Assembly: GCA_015060015.1 (NCBI GenBank)
Contig: SUZG01000011.1
Coordinates: 1 to 57,633, forward strand
From: Rikenellaceae bacterium
GTDB taxonomy: Bacteria; Bacteroidota; Bacteroidia; Bacteroidales; Rikenellaceae
Direction: 5' to 3'
DNA: 57,633 nucleotides
The notes below the pieces were generated by a model. The model was not told the DNA's origin. It saw only the letters and a list, made by a program, of their open reading frames with translations, and made no database searches. Positions 7,291 to 15,501 of this stretch are shown here, one piece after another. Within the stretch, counting starts at the first letter, position 1; each line of letters opens with the position of its first letter. The position numbers were made by a program, and so were the translations under genes.

Positions 7291-8127
7291 ATGGAGAACA
7301 ATGTAATACCACTTGAATCGGAGTTGAAGGAGATGGATAAAATGGAATCGTTCAATATTGCAGATAAGCTCGGCTGGTTCCAATATGTATCAATACTAAC
7401 TTACAAATTCTATGGGCTACCTGGATATGATGACGATAATCAATGGCACTCCGTATGTTTGGATTTCTGGGGTCGTTATATGCGTGGCGACATCAAACAA
7501 GAATTTACCAAAGAAGATTACTTAAACAACATAAAAATTATAAAAAGCATTAAGTCCTTTGGGTTAGATGTAGACAAATTTTGGCTTCTATTGTTGTTTA
7601 TTTACGATTATGTATTCTGCCATCTCTCCAAAGGCCTTTTAGTCGATGAATCATCAGAAGTTGTATTCTCCAAGCAACTCATAGCTCAACTCAGCAAGTG
7701 CAAATTAGAAGATGTGAATATTGCAATAAAGATTGGTAAAAAGAGTGTTCGCATCTCAGAAGTAGGCAAGAAGGCGATTCTTCGAATGTTATATCATGGC
7801 TACGAAAATACATATAGTCAAGCATTAGGGTACGACACACCATTTTCTGGAGGGTTGCTTCAACTTAGTATGTCATACCACATAAAGTGGGCGGTACAGT
7901 TGTATGAATACACCTTTGACTATCTGGATACAAAGTGGCATCTCATACATCCCCATAAATTGCCAAATGCTTCTCTAAACAGAATGCTTTTATTCTCCCG
8001 TATAATGTACCTTTATGGTTGGACGGACAACAAGTCATTCTTGGAGTCTGATGATTCTTTACGAGGAATTCTAAACGCGTATAAGAATAAACCCATTCCT
8101 CGCACATGTTGCCAAGAATATTTTTAG
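7291..8127 (+). CDS. Hypothetical protein of the mobile region (278 aa)
   Basis: A soluble, largely alpha-helical protein with many aromatic residues; I do not recognise it. No signal peptide and no clear catalytic motif are seen. A hydrophobic helix (FWLLLLFIYDYVF near residue 93) could be buried or membrane-associated. The frame is open from a TTG at 7198, but ATG at 7291, 16 bases after a -7 box, is chosen. It is the first rightward gene of the element, divergent from the HTH operon. Its AT-rich composition resembles the other accessory genes and differs from the core genes beyond the tRNA. Confidence 0.65.
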   Translation: MENNVIPLESELKEMDKMESFNIADKLGWFQYVSILTYKFYGLPGYDDDNQWHSVCLDFWGRYMRGDIKQEFTKEDYLNNIKIIKSIKSFGLDVDKFWLLLLFIYDYVFCHLSKGLLVDESSEVVFSKQLIAQLSKCKLEDVNIAIKIGKKSVRISEVGKKAILRMLYHGYENTYSQALGYDTPFSGGLLQLSMSYHIKWAVQLYEYTFDYLDTKWHLIHPHKLPNASLNRMLLFSRIMYLYGWTDNKSFLESDDSLRGILNAYKNKPIPRTCCQEYF

Positions 8128-8280
8128 GGTAGTAAATTTATAAAGAAAGTTACTAACCAATTAACACACAAGGTATTGCAAATTTTCACTTTTTTATGTA
8201 TTATCTTTGTCGTCGGAAAGGGTTGGCATCCTCTCCACCTAACTAAATGCCCTCCGTAAAGGCGGAGTAGAATATATAAT
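8128..8280 (+). promoter_or_regulatory. Promoter and leader of the 193-aa gene
   Basis: TATCTTTG (8202-8209) is a perfect -7 box after a T-rich stretch; no good -33 was seen. The leader that follows is GC-rich and contains the hairpin CTCCG (8252-8256) / CGGAG (8263-8267) 13 bases before the start codon, close enough to affect translation. Confidence 0.45.
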
Positions 8281-8862
8281 ATGGCAGAGATGTCAAAACA
8301 TAAAATGAAGGCCAAGGCCTCAAGAGCGACGAACAAAAGTAATGCGTCAGACGAGAACAAAGTAACAACCTCGCACGGAGTGGTAATAGAGATTGAGTTA
8401 GACTCTGACCCAAATGTGGATGCTATGATGACCGAGTATGTAGATGGAGAGGATAATACCGTCGGAGCAATGATACTCAGTGCTAAAAAAGTAGGAGAAG
8501 GTACTGTAGATTGGTGCAATTCATTTTGGGCAGTAGTTATGATGGCAGCTCGTGCAACAGACATCCCATCCTATCTGCAGAGTTCAGACGAAAAGCACGA
8601 GTTACTCTGTTACAGCCTCCAGAACATCTACTCAAGCACCGAACTATTCTTCTCTCACTATCAAACAATGGTAGAAGAGTTGGCGGCAACCGAGAGTTTC
8701 ACAACATATTGCAAAGAGCACAACATTGATGTTCAATGCACGGCTCAACATATAGTATACGAAGGGAAAATTGCATATGCATCGGTAAAAGCATATGGCG
8801 TAGAGCCATTCTATCGCAACCTTTGGGAGAAGTATCAAGAGCCAATATATTCACTTAACTAA
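8281..8862 (+). CDS. Hypothetical protein next to the integrase (193 aa)
   Basis: A soluble protein with a basic, low-complexity N-terminus (MAEMSKHKMKAKASRA), an acidic segment near residues 38-60 and a helical C-terminal two thirds. No known family recognised. ATG at 8281 follows a predicted promoter, and the gene ends 47 bases before a strong terminator shared with the integrase. Position beside the integrase suggests a cargo or accessory gene of the element. No Shine-Dalgarno is visible, which is normal in Bacteroidota. Confidence 0.65.
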   Translation: MAEMSKHKMKAKASRATNKSNASDENKVTTSHGVVIEIELDSDPNVDAMMTEYVDGEDNTVGAMILSAKKVGEGTVDWCNSFWAVVMMAARATDIPSYLQSSDEKHELLCYSLQNIYSSTELFFSHYQTMVEELAATESFTTYCKEHNIDVQCTAQHIVYEGKIAYASVKAYGVEPFYRNLWEKYQEPIYSLN

Positions 8863-8908
8863 CTGATGATACGACACTCCCGTTCTTAATAATTTTAATC
8901 TTCATTGA

Positions 8909-8942
8909 GGGGCTATCCGTTTTTCGGGTAGCCCCATTTTTG
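8909..8942. terminator. Bidirectional terminator between 193-aa gene and integrase
   Basis: Arms GGGGCTATCCG (8909-8919) and CGGGTAGCCCC (8925-8935) pair over 11 bp with one wobble and a T5 loop, followed by T-runs to the right. It serves the rightward gene and lies directly at the stop codon of the leftward integrase. Confidence 0.8.
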
Positions 8943-10148
8943 TTACAGCAGGTTCTTCATCGCTTCGTCGATCTGCGAGTTCTCGAACGAGTCCAAGTAG
9001 ATTTGAGTGGTTGATATATCGGAATGCCCGAGAGATTCCGAAATCAGTGCAATATTCACCCCTGACCGCTTCAAAACCGTGGCGTATGTATGGCGAGCAA
9101 CATAGGTTGTCAAGGGGAATTTTAACCCCAAACGCTTACCCCACCCTTTCAGTTCACGGTTTATGTGTCTCAAAACTTTATTCAATCGATTGCTTTTCTG
9201 CAATGGTGTTATGTGAATATTTTTGTCAAGTATCGGGAAGATATAATCCTCCTCGGCTTTGCCCTCTCGACAATATTTATCCATAATCTCTTGAGCTTGC
9301 GGCAAGACACGGCAACTCATCATCTTACCTGTCTTCTTGCGACTATAAAATATTCGACCAGCAGCATAATCAGCACATCGCAGCATTGCAATATCTCTAA
9401 AATTCATCCCTGCCGAGAAGTATGAAAACAGGAACAAATCCCTTGATAACTCAGTATATGGAGAGTGTGTCAGAGGTAATGGGGCATTCATCAACCTATG
9501 AATATCCTCTTTAAGTATGGCTCGTTTTCGCGTTGGCTCTTTTAACCTGCCGATATTGTAGTTAAGAAATGGATTCTCTCGGCAAACAAATGCTTTGCGT
9601 GCAAGAGCCTTATTATAAGCCGCCTTAAAGACGCTTATCATAGTAGCAATCGAGTTTGGCTTGTATCCCCAACTTCGCAATGCAGATTCATATTTTTGTA
9701 TATCGCCAACAGACATCTCATCAAAACGCATATTCGCTATTCCAAGCCTTTGCAGATGTGTCAAAACGACCTTACATCTCGCTGCCGAACTGAATTTACC
9801 CGCACTTTTCAGTTGATTAATTGTTTGATTTAATCCATCTGATATCAAACTCCCAACCGTTACTATCTCATTGGGTAACAGAGTATCAAGCGTAACTTTT
9901 ATATCCAAAGCTTCCAACCGTTTAATCTGCTTCTGATAAAAATTTATCTTCTCAAACAGCTCGCATTTGATATGCTGCGACGAGGCTTTTGGCATCTGCT
10001 CATCGAAATCCCATTCCGCAACGGGAATGCGTATTCCAGTGCTTACATAGCGACTTTTGCGATTTATGGTAAAACGCAAATAGATAATTGTAGTCTTGTC
10101 TTTTGAAATTCGTTCCTGACGACAAAACGGAGTAATCCTGATACTCAT
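8943..10148 (-). CDS. Tyrosine recombinase / integrase of the element
   Basis: A 401-residue site-specific recombinase with the layout of Bacteroidota integrases: arm-type DNA-binding domain (1-95), SAM-like core-binding domain (95-205) and catalytic domain (210-400). Catalytic residues seen: Arg251 in NFRD, Lys272 in SRKKTGK, Arg352 in YVARHTYA, His375 in LGHSD and Tyr384 in QIYLD. The box-II position of the first His is Tyr349, as is usual in this phylum. ATG at 10148 is preferred over an upstream GTG at 10172. The gene lies between the element and tRNA-Thr, 144 bases from the tRNA 3' end, the usual place for an integrase that uses a tRNA gene as attachment site. The paired att copy was not found, so the far end of the element is not fixed. 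Confidence 0.92.
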   Translation of the reverse strand: MSIRITPFCRQERISKDKTTIIYLRFTINRKSRYVSTGIRIPVAEWDFDEQMPKASSQHIKCELFEKINFYQKQIKRLEALDIKVTLDTLLPNEIVTVGSLISDGLNQTINQLKSAGKFSSAARCKVVLTHLQRLGIANMRFDEMSVGDIQKYESALRSWGYKPNSIATMISVFKAAYNKALARKAFVCRENPFLNYNIGRLKEPTRKRAILKEDIHRLMNAPLPLTHSPYTELSRDLFLFSYFSAGMNFRDIAMLRCADYAAGRIFYSRKKTGKMMSCRVLPQAQEIMDKYCREGKAEEDYIFPILDKNIHITPLQKSNRLNKVLRHINRELKGWGKRLGLKFPLTTYVARHTYATVLKRSGVNIALISESLGHSDISTTQIYLDSFENSQIDEAMKNLL

Positions 10149-10198
10149 AGAGTTACAAAATTGTGCAGACACTCGCCTTCGTGTCCATTACTCCAAAA

Positions 10199-10222
10199 AT
10201 GGTAACACAAATGGTAACACAC
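10199..10222. repeat. Tandem 12-bp repeat upstream of the integrase
   Basis: ATGGTAACACAA (10199-10210) is followed directly by ATGGTAACACAC (10211-10222). The copies are phased in tandem 50 bases before the integrase start and could be arm-type integrase sites or an operator. Confidence 0.6.
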
Positions 10223-10251
10223 CTTGCCCTAAAACCACTTATTTTCGAGCA

Positions 10252-10282
10252 TAAAAAAAGATGGTCACTTTTGTAACCATCT
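10252..10282 (-). terminator. Terminator after tRNA-Thr
   Basis: AGATGGT (10259-10265) and ACCATCT (10276-10282) form a 7-bp stem, extendable by AC/GT inside; on the minus strand it ends in seven T (10253-10259). It starts 9 bases after the tRNA 3' end. Confidence 0.75.
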
Positions 10283-10291
10283 GATTATCAG

Positions 10292-10364
10292 AGCCGCAAA
10301 CGGGACTTGAACCCGTGACCTTTTCATTACGAGTGAAACGCTCTACCAACTGAGCTATTGCGGC
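10292..10364 (-). tRNA. tRNA-Thr (CGT)
   Basis: A 73-base cloverleaf on the minus strand: acceptor GCCGCAA / TTGCGGC (10358-10364 with 10293-10299), D-arm AGCTCAGTTGGTAGAGC, anticodon loop CTCGTAA between TTTCA and TGAAA, and T-arm with GGTTCAAGTCC. The anticodon CGT reads ACG, threonine. No CCA is encoded. The 3' end faces the integrase, marking it as the likely attachment site of the element to the left. It also marks the boundary between AT-rich accessory DNA and the more GC-rich core genes. Confidence 0.93.
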
Positions 10365-10524
10365 AACAGGGTTTCGGGAACCCGTTTTGCGACTGCAAAT
10401 ATCGTAAATATTTCGCAAGATGATACAAGTAGAAAGAAAAAAAAGTTACTACTATGTGATTTTTTTAGTAAATTCGCAGTGGACTATGTCCTACAAAACG
10501 GAATACTAATCAAAAACTAATGAT

Positions 10525-11958
10525 ATGGTAACCTTTATCATCTGTCTATCGTTACTCGTTGCGGCATATTTCATCTACGGTCGCTATCTGGAGAAGGTTT
10601 GTGGTGTGGATGCCAAAGCGAAAGTGCCTTCTGAAACACTCTACGACGGCGTAGATTATCTGCCTATGCCCCGCTGGCGTACGTTTCTCATCCAGCTTTT
10701 GAACATTGCGGGCGTAGGCCCTATCTTTGGTGCTATTATGGGAGCCTGCTTTGGACCCGTAGCTTTTGTCTGGATTACTCTGGGCGGTATATTTCTGGGT
10801 GCTATGCACGACTTTGTATCGGGATTCATTCTTGTAAGGCATAATGGTTTGAGCCTTCCCGAAGTCATCGGTAAATATCTGGGCAAGGGCGTACAGCAGT
10901 TTATCCGCGTATTTACCATCTTCCTGCTTATACTCGTAGGTGTGGTATTTATGCGTTCTCCGGCGAGCCTTCTGCACGGTATGATACCTGATATCGGCTA
11001 TTGGGGGTGGATGGGTATTATCGTGGTATATTATTTCATCGCGACAATGCTGCCCGTCGATAAACTGATTGGTAAGATTTATCCGCTGTTCGGTGCTGCT
11101 CTGCTATTTATGGCATTCGGACTGCTGGCGGTGATACTCATCGGCGACTACTCAATACCGGAGCTGACGCTTGATAATTGGCGTAACTTCCAGCCCAACC
11201 CTGAGAAGCTGCCCATAGTGCCGACTCTCTTCATAACCATTGCGTGCGGTGCTATTTCGGGCTTCCACGCTACGCAGTCGCCACTGATGGCACGCTGCCT
11301 GAATAACGAGAAGGAGTGCCGAATGATTTTCTACGGCTCAATGATCTCCGAGTCGGTTATCGCACTTATCTGGGCAGGTGTGGCTACGGCATTCTTCCAT
11401 GGCACAGATGGTCTTATCGCAGCCTTGGCCGAGCATGGCAACGATGCTGCGTGGGCTGTAAATCACATTTCAACCTCTACACTCGGTATTTTTGGCGGCT
11501 TCCTCGCTATGCTGGGTGTTGTTGCAGCCCCCATCACATCGGGCGATACGGCATACCGCTCGGCACGACTTATCGTTGCCGACATCTTCAATATCGAGCA
11601 GCGTTCAATCGCCAAGCGTCTGGCAATCGCTGTTCCTCTCTTCGCCATTGGTATCGTTATGACATTCATCGATTTCGATGTTATCTGGCGATACTTTGCG
11701 TGGGCTAATCAGACACTCAGTGTCTTCACCTTGTGGATGATTGTCGTCTATCTGAAGCAGCACAAACGCAACTTCTGGCTGGCACTGTTCCCCGCAATTT
11801 TTATGACCTATGTGTGCCTGAGTTTTATGTTCGTTTCCAACCAGTTCTTCGGTATGGGCCCCACAACTTTTGCATATTTTTGCGGCGGTGTAACAACGCT
11901 TGTTTTTAGTGTATTAATATTAAAATTTGCCCGAAATGCCAAGAAAAATATCGCTTAA
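10525..11958 (+). CDS. cstA: Carbon starvation protein CstA-type transporter
   Basis: A 477-residue polytopic membrane protein with about 12-13 hydrophobic segments. Hallmarks of the CstA family are seen: the N-terminal YGRYLEK motif, IAGVGPIFGAIMGACFGP near residue 61, GGIFLGAMHDF near 92, GAISGFHATQSPLMAR near 244 and ITSGDTAYRSARL near 338. CstA proteins take up pyruvate or peptides. This is the short Bacteroidota form (E. coli CstA has about 700 residues), lacking the long C-terminal part. It is followed at once by a TPR gene that overlaps its end by 23 bases, so the two form one transcript. Confidence 0.9.
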   Translation: MVTFIICLSLLVAAYFIYGRYLEKVCGVDAKAKVPSETLYDGVDYLPMPRWRTFLIQLLNIAGVGPIFGAIMGACFGPVAFVWITLGGIFLGAMHDFVSGFILVRHNGLSLPEVIGKYLGKGVQQFIRVFTIFLLILVGVVFMRSPASLLHGMIPDIGYWGWMGIIVVYYFIATMLPVDKLIGKIYPLFGAALLFMAFGLLAVILIGDYSIPELTLDNWRNFQPNPEKLPIVPTLFITIACGAISGFHATQSPLMARCLNNEKECRMIFYGSMISESVIALIWAGVATAFFHGTDGLIAALAEHGNDAAWAVNHISTSTLGIFGGFLAMLGVVAAPITSGDTAYRSARLIVADIFNIEQRSIAKRLAIAVPLFAIGIVMTFIDFDVIWRYFAWANQTLSVFTLWMIVVYLKQHKRNFWLALFPAIFMTYVCLSFMFVSNQFFGMGPTTFAYFCGGVTTLVFSVLILKFARNAKKNIA

Positions 11959-12613
11959 ACCGCAACCTACGGGCCTTTGGCACATCGTAGGCGGAGGCTT
12001 CGACAACATATTGCAGCACTCGCACGACTTGGAGTACGACGGCGAGTGGGAGGCAGCGTGCGAGGCTCGTTTGGAGGGTGTGGAGCAGATTCTCAACGCC
12101 CTTGACGAGGAGGAGCAATACACCCTCGACTGGAACGACCGCGAGTCGCGTGCCGCAATGGAGTTACTCTATCTCTCGGCTACCGACCACCTCTCGATTG
12201 GCGAGGTGGAGACCGCCGCAACGCTTTGGGAGCAGTTGGTCGAACTTGACGAGGAGGACCGCACCGAGGCGATGACGATGCTCGCCTTCTGCTATGTGGC
12301 GTTGGAGGATTGGGAGTGTTTGGAGGCGGCAATGTTTGACGTTTCGACCAAGTCGCCCGAATATCATCTGCTCACGCTATGGGAGACCTTCCGCCGCACG
12401 GGAGGCATTGAGCAGAACGCCCTGCACGAATTGCGTACGCGTCATCGTGAGTGGTGGGCGGAGTTCTCGGCCGAGGAACATCCTGCAGATGAGAAGTATC
12501 TGGCAGAGTGCCAAAGTGACCGTCCCTCGCAGACGACACAGGCCCGCCAGCTATGGTTTGCAACAGCAACACTTTGGGCGCAGGATAAGGATTTTTTGAA
12601 GAAGGTAAAATAG
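11936..12613 (+). CDS. TPR-like protein coupled to cstA
   Basis: A soluble, acidic 225-residue protein, helical throughout, with TPR-like helix pairs around residues 55-140 (for example VETAATLWEQLVELDEEDRTEA and the following helix). No signal peptide is seen. ATG at 11936 lies inside the end of cstA, 23 bases before its stop; an upstream TTG at 11927 is less likely. The overlap argues that it is co-expressed with the transporter. No specific function is known; it may be an adaptor for the transporter or simply share its transcript. Confidence 0.7.
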   Translation: MPRKISLKPQPTGLWHIVGGGFDNILQHSHDLEYDGEWEAACEARLEGVEQILNALDEEEQYTLDWNDRESRAAMELLYLSATDHLSIGEVETAATLWEQLVELDEEDRTEAMTMLAFCYVALEDWECLEAAMFDVSTKSPEYHLLTLWETFRRTGGIEQNALHELRTRHREWWAEFSAEEHPADEKYLAECQSDRPSQTTQARQLWFATATLWAQDKDFLKKVK

Positions 12614-12617
12614 CACT

Positions 12618-13448
12618 ATGAAAACACACACTTTTATTTTGATTATCTGCTTGCTGTTGGCAGGTTGTGGTCATAAAAACATCCCGTCGCACATTACCGA
12701 AGAGAACTATCTAAAGGCCGATAGTGCTATTTGGATGGAATATGAGAAGATATGTGATTCTCTATCCGTCGTAGCAGAATCAGCATCACCGGAGGAGCTT
12801 GAGAAGATTGAAATCGAGGCCGAAGAGATATTGCAAACTACACTGCAACGCAATGCGGAGTTGGCTTTGGAGTATGCTGCTACACCCAGTGGACTGAATC
12901 GTCTATATATGGTTCGTGGCGATGTTACGAAGGAGCAAATCGGCGAGGCCCTACAATCTATTCCCGACTCGATGCAACAGTCGGAGTATGGCAAGTTACT
13001 GAAACTGCACCTCGACACACAGCAACTCGGCGAGGGTGATAAATTCCAGCCATTTGATTGCACCACTATCGAGGGTGAGCCGCTGAATTGGGACGCATTG
13101 TCAGGCAAAAACAGATTGCTGATTTACGGAGGTTTGGGTTGTATGGGGCGTTCCGGCCGCAATTACCTTTCACAATTGCATAAGCAATATCCCGAATTGG
13201 AGATTGTGATATATTATAAGGTTACAAGTAGCGAACAACTCCAAGAGGAGTATGCCGCATGGCAACAGCGAGGTGTAGATTTCGACTATCGGGCCGTATC
13301 CGATTTTAAGGGCGATGCCAGCCCGATAAGAATTATCTACGGCATGCAGGCTACACCCACTTGCCTGTTTATATCACACGACGGCACGATAAAAGTCCGA
13401 AGCGAAGGCCTCTATCCTGAAAGATTTGAAGCGGAATTAAACAAATAG
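12618..13448 (+). CDS. Thioredoxin-fold lipoprotein without CxxC
   Basis: Residues 1-17 form a lipoprotein signal (CLLLAGC, lipid on Cys17). A helical middle (40-130) resembles the N-terminal region of Bacteroidota TlpA-like lipoproteins, and residues 135-276 form a thioredoxin/AhpC-like domain. The cis-proline loop is clear (ATPTCLF near 252), but where TlpA has WCxxC this protein reads GGLGCMGRSG, with a single Cys. It may therefore be a one-Cys peroxidase-like or non-redox member. It starts 4 bases after the TPR gene and ends 6 before the hydrolase gene, so all three are likely one operon with cstA. Confidence 0.72.
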   Translation: MKTHTFILIICLLLAGCGHKNIPSHITEENYLKADSAIWMEYEKICDSLSVVAESASPEELEKIEIEAEEILQTTLQRNAELALEYAATPSGLNRLYMVRGDVTKEQIGEALQSIPDSMQQSEYGKLLKLHLDTQQLGEGDKFQPFDCTTIEGEPLNWDALSGKNRLLIYGGLGCMGRSGRNYLSQLHKQYPELEIVIYYKVTSSEQLQEEYAAWQQRGVDFDYRAVSDFKGDASPIRIIYGMQATPTCLFISHDGTIKVRSEGLYPERFEAELNK

Positions 13449-13454
13449 AACAAT

Positions 13455-14246
13455 ATGAAAAAACTGATTCTGACCCTCGCCTGCACATTAAGCCTGATGT
13501 TTGCCTCGGCGGGTAATTATAAGGTCGAGAGAGATATAGCCTACCGCACATCGGAGGATAAGTACACACAGCAGCAGTGCCGTTTGGATATTGCGGCCGA
13601 GAAGAGTGTGAAAGATGCTCCCGTCATTGTGTGGTTTCACAGCGGCGGGCTGGTAAGTGGCAAGAAGGAGGCTCCGCAACCTTTGATGCGTGATGGCGTG
13701 GTGGTTGTGGGTGTTGGCTACCGTCTTTCACCCAATGTGTCGGTTAATGAGATTATCGACGATGCGGCTTGTGCTGTGGCGTGGGTATATGAGAATATCG
13801 AGAAGTATGGTGGCTCGCGTGAAAAGATTTTCCTTGCCGGACACTCGGCAGGCGGCTATCTGGTGAGTATGATAGGTCTGGACAAGAGCCGTCTGGAACG
13901 CTATGGCATAGATGCCAATTCGTTGCGGGGCATTGTGCCGTTCAGTGGTCAGGTCATCACGCACTTCACAGAACGCGATGCTCGCGGCATACGGGATACG
14001 CAACCCGTAGTAGATTCGTTGGCTCCGCTTTACCACGTTAGAGGCGATGCTGCCCCGATGTTGCTGCTGGTGGGTGACCGCGAGTTGGAGATGCTGGGTC
14101 GCTACGAGGAGAATGCCTATTTTTGGCGTATGCTCCGCCTGGCAGGGCACAAAGATGTAGAGATATGCGAGTTTGACGGCTACGGACATAATATGGTCCA
14201 CCCGGGCTGGCCTCTGCTCTTGGAGTTTGTAAAACGACACAAATAG
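13455..14246 (+). CDS. Exported alpha/beta hydrolase (HSL-like esterase)
   Basis: A 263-residue protein with a signal peptide (cleavage near ASAG, residue 20) and an alpha/beta-hydrolase fold of the hormone-sensitive-lipase/carboxylesterase type. The oxyanion motif is WFHSGG (HGGG-like, near residue 61), the nucleophile elbow GHSAGG (Ser near 137), the acid GDRE (near 213) and the histidine GHNM (near 244). It would act on an ester in the periplasm. The substrate is not evident. It is the last gene of the cstA-led group and is followed by a perfect terminator. Confidence 0.85.
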   Translation: MKKLILTLACTLSLMFASAGNYKVERDIAYRTSEDKYTQQQCRLDIAAEKSVKDAPVIVWFHSGGLVSGKKEAPQPLMRDGVVVVGVGYRLSPNVSVNEIIDDAACAVAWVYENIEKYGGSREKIFLAGHSAGGYLVSMIGLDKSRLERYGIDANSLRGIVPFSGQVITHFTERDARGIRDTQPVVDSLAPLYHVRGDAAPMLLLVGDRELEMLGRYEENAYFWRMLRLAGHKDVEICEFDGYGHNMVHPGWPLLLEFVKRHK

Positions 14247-14262
14247 TTTTCTCCGAACAAAA

Positions 14263-14296
14263 AATAGCCACCGACTGATTTTTGTCGGTGGCTATT
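14263..14296. terminator. Terminator after the alpha/beta hydrolase
   Basis: A perfect 13-bp stem (14263-14275 with 14284-14296), 8-base loop, with A and T runs on both sides, so it can stop transcription in both directions. Confidence 0.88.
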
Positions 14297-14345
14297 TTAT
14301 TTATAAAGCGTATCGCAGAAATTCGCCTAAAACGAAGCTCTCAAA

Positions 14346-14461
14346 AGTGGCTTAAAAGGATAAAATTCAAGGCTTGCAACGCTTGAAAAACCGCAGCATA
14401 CTCGGCGTATGTGAGGATTTTGAAAGCGAGCATAACGCCGCAGTTCGCCTTTTAAGCCACT
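14346..14461. repeat. Intergenic dyad element with 15-bp inverted ends
   Basis: AAGTGGCTTAAAAGG near 14346-14360 is repeated in inverted form, CCTTTTAAGCCACTT, near 14447-14461. The ~85 bases between contain CATAC-tcggc-GTATG and other pairings. The block is much more structured than ordinary spacer and looks like a dispersed intergenic repeat or a small structured RNA. Only one copy lies in this window. A 61-codon leftward frame across it is probably not a gene. Confidence 0.55.
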
Positions 14462-14468
14462 TTGGCAA

Positions 14469-15476
14469 CTATTTGCGGTTCTTAATAACCCACTCTGCAA
14501 TCTGAATGGCATTCAAGGCAGCACCCTTCTTAATCTGGTCGGCAACGCACCAGAACGCAAGGCCATTCTTCGATGCGATATCCTTGCGTACGCGACCCAC
14601 ATATACAGGATCCTTGCCCGCCACAAACAACGGCATGGGATAGACCTTGTCGAGTGGCTGATCCATAAGCACAATGCCCTCACTCTCGGCAAATGACTTG
14701 CGGGCCGCCTCAACGCTAATCTCCTCGGCGGTCTCTACCCAGATGCTCTCCGAGTGGGCTCGCATAACAGGCACACGCACACATGTAGCCGACACCTCAA
14801 CGTCGGAGTGCATAATCTTGCGTGTCTCGTTATACATCTTCATCTCCTCCTTTGTGTAGTCGTTCTCGGTGAAGATGTCGATATGCGGAATGACATTATA
14901 CGCCAACTGATAGGCAAACTTCTCGACCGTAGGCTCCTCGCCCGCAATAATCTGTGCATGCTGTGCCTCCAGCTCCGCCATAGCCTGTGCACCGCCACCA
15001 CTTGCCGACTGGTAGGTAGCGACGTGTACTCGCTTGATGTGCGACAGCTTCTCGATGGCCTGCAACGCCACAACCATCTGGATAGTTGTGCAGTTAGGGT
15101 TAGCGATGATTCGGCGTGGAGCATTCAGTGCATCCTCGGCATTCACCTCTGGCACAACCAAAGGTACATCATCGTCCATACGGAAAGCACTCGAATTGTC
15201 AATCATCAACGCACCATATTTTGTGATTGTCTCGGCAAACTCCTTCGAAGTAGAGGCTCCCGCCGACGTAAGGGCGATATCCACATCCTTGAAATCGTCG
15301 TTATGCTGCAACAGCTTAACCTCATACTCCTTGCCTCGGCACAGATATTTACTGCCCGCAGAACGAGGCGAGCCAAACAACACCAACTCGTCGAAATGAA
15401 AATCTTCTCTCTCGTTAAGAATAGTCAGGAACTCCTGACCTACGGCACCACTTGCACCAATAATAGCAATCTTCAT
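14469..15476 (-). CDS. asd: Aspartate-semialdehyde dehydrogenase
   Basis: A 335-residue NADP-dependent enzyme that converts aspartyl phosphate to aspartate semialdehyde in lysine, threonine, methionine and diaminopimelate synthesis. The N-terminal IGASGAVG (6-13) binds NADP; the catalytic Cys129 lies in NPNCTT; substrate-binding [10 protein letters not shown] follows near 158, and the active-site His lies in the RAHSESIW segment near 244. Length is normal. The gene is downstream of and in line with the penicillin-binding protein gene (25-base gap), so the transcript may join cell-wall precursor supply to peptidoglycan synthesis. Confidence 0.95.
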   Translation of the reverse strand: MKIAIIGASGAVGQEFLTILNEREDFHFDELVLFGSPRSAGSKYLCRGKEYEVKLLQHNDDFKDVDIALTSAGASTSKEFAETITKYGALMIDNSSAFRMDDDVPLVVPEVNAEDALNAPRRIIANPNCTTIQMVVALQAIEKLSHIKRVHVATYQSASGGGAQAMAELEAQHAQIIAGEEPTVEKFAYQLAYNVIPHIDIFTENDYTKEEMKMYNETRKIMHSDVEVSATCVRVPVMRAHSESIWVETAEEISVEAARKSFAESEGIVLMDQPLDKVYPMPLFVAGKDPVYVGRVRKDIASKNGLAFWCVADQIKKGAALNAIQIAEWVIKNRK

Positions 15477-15501
15477 ATAACCTAAATTTTAACCTCTGTT
15501 A

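Noticed and set aside
14327..14512. Leftward 61-residue frame over the dyad element
   Set aside because: It overlaps the end of asd and is explained by the structured repeat.
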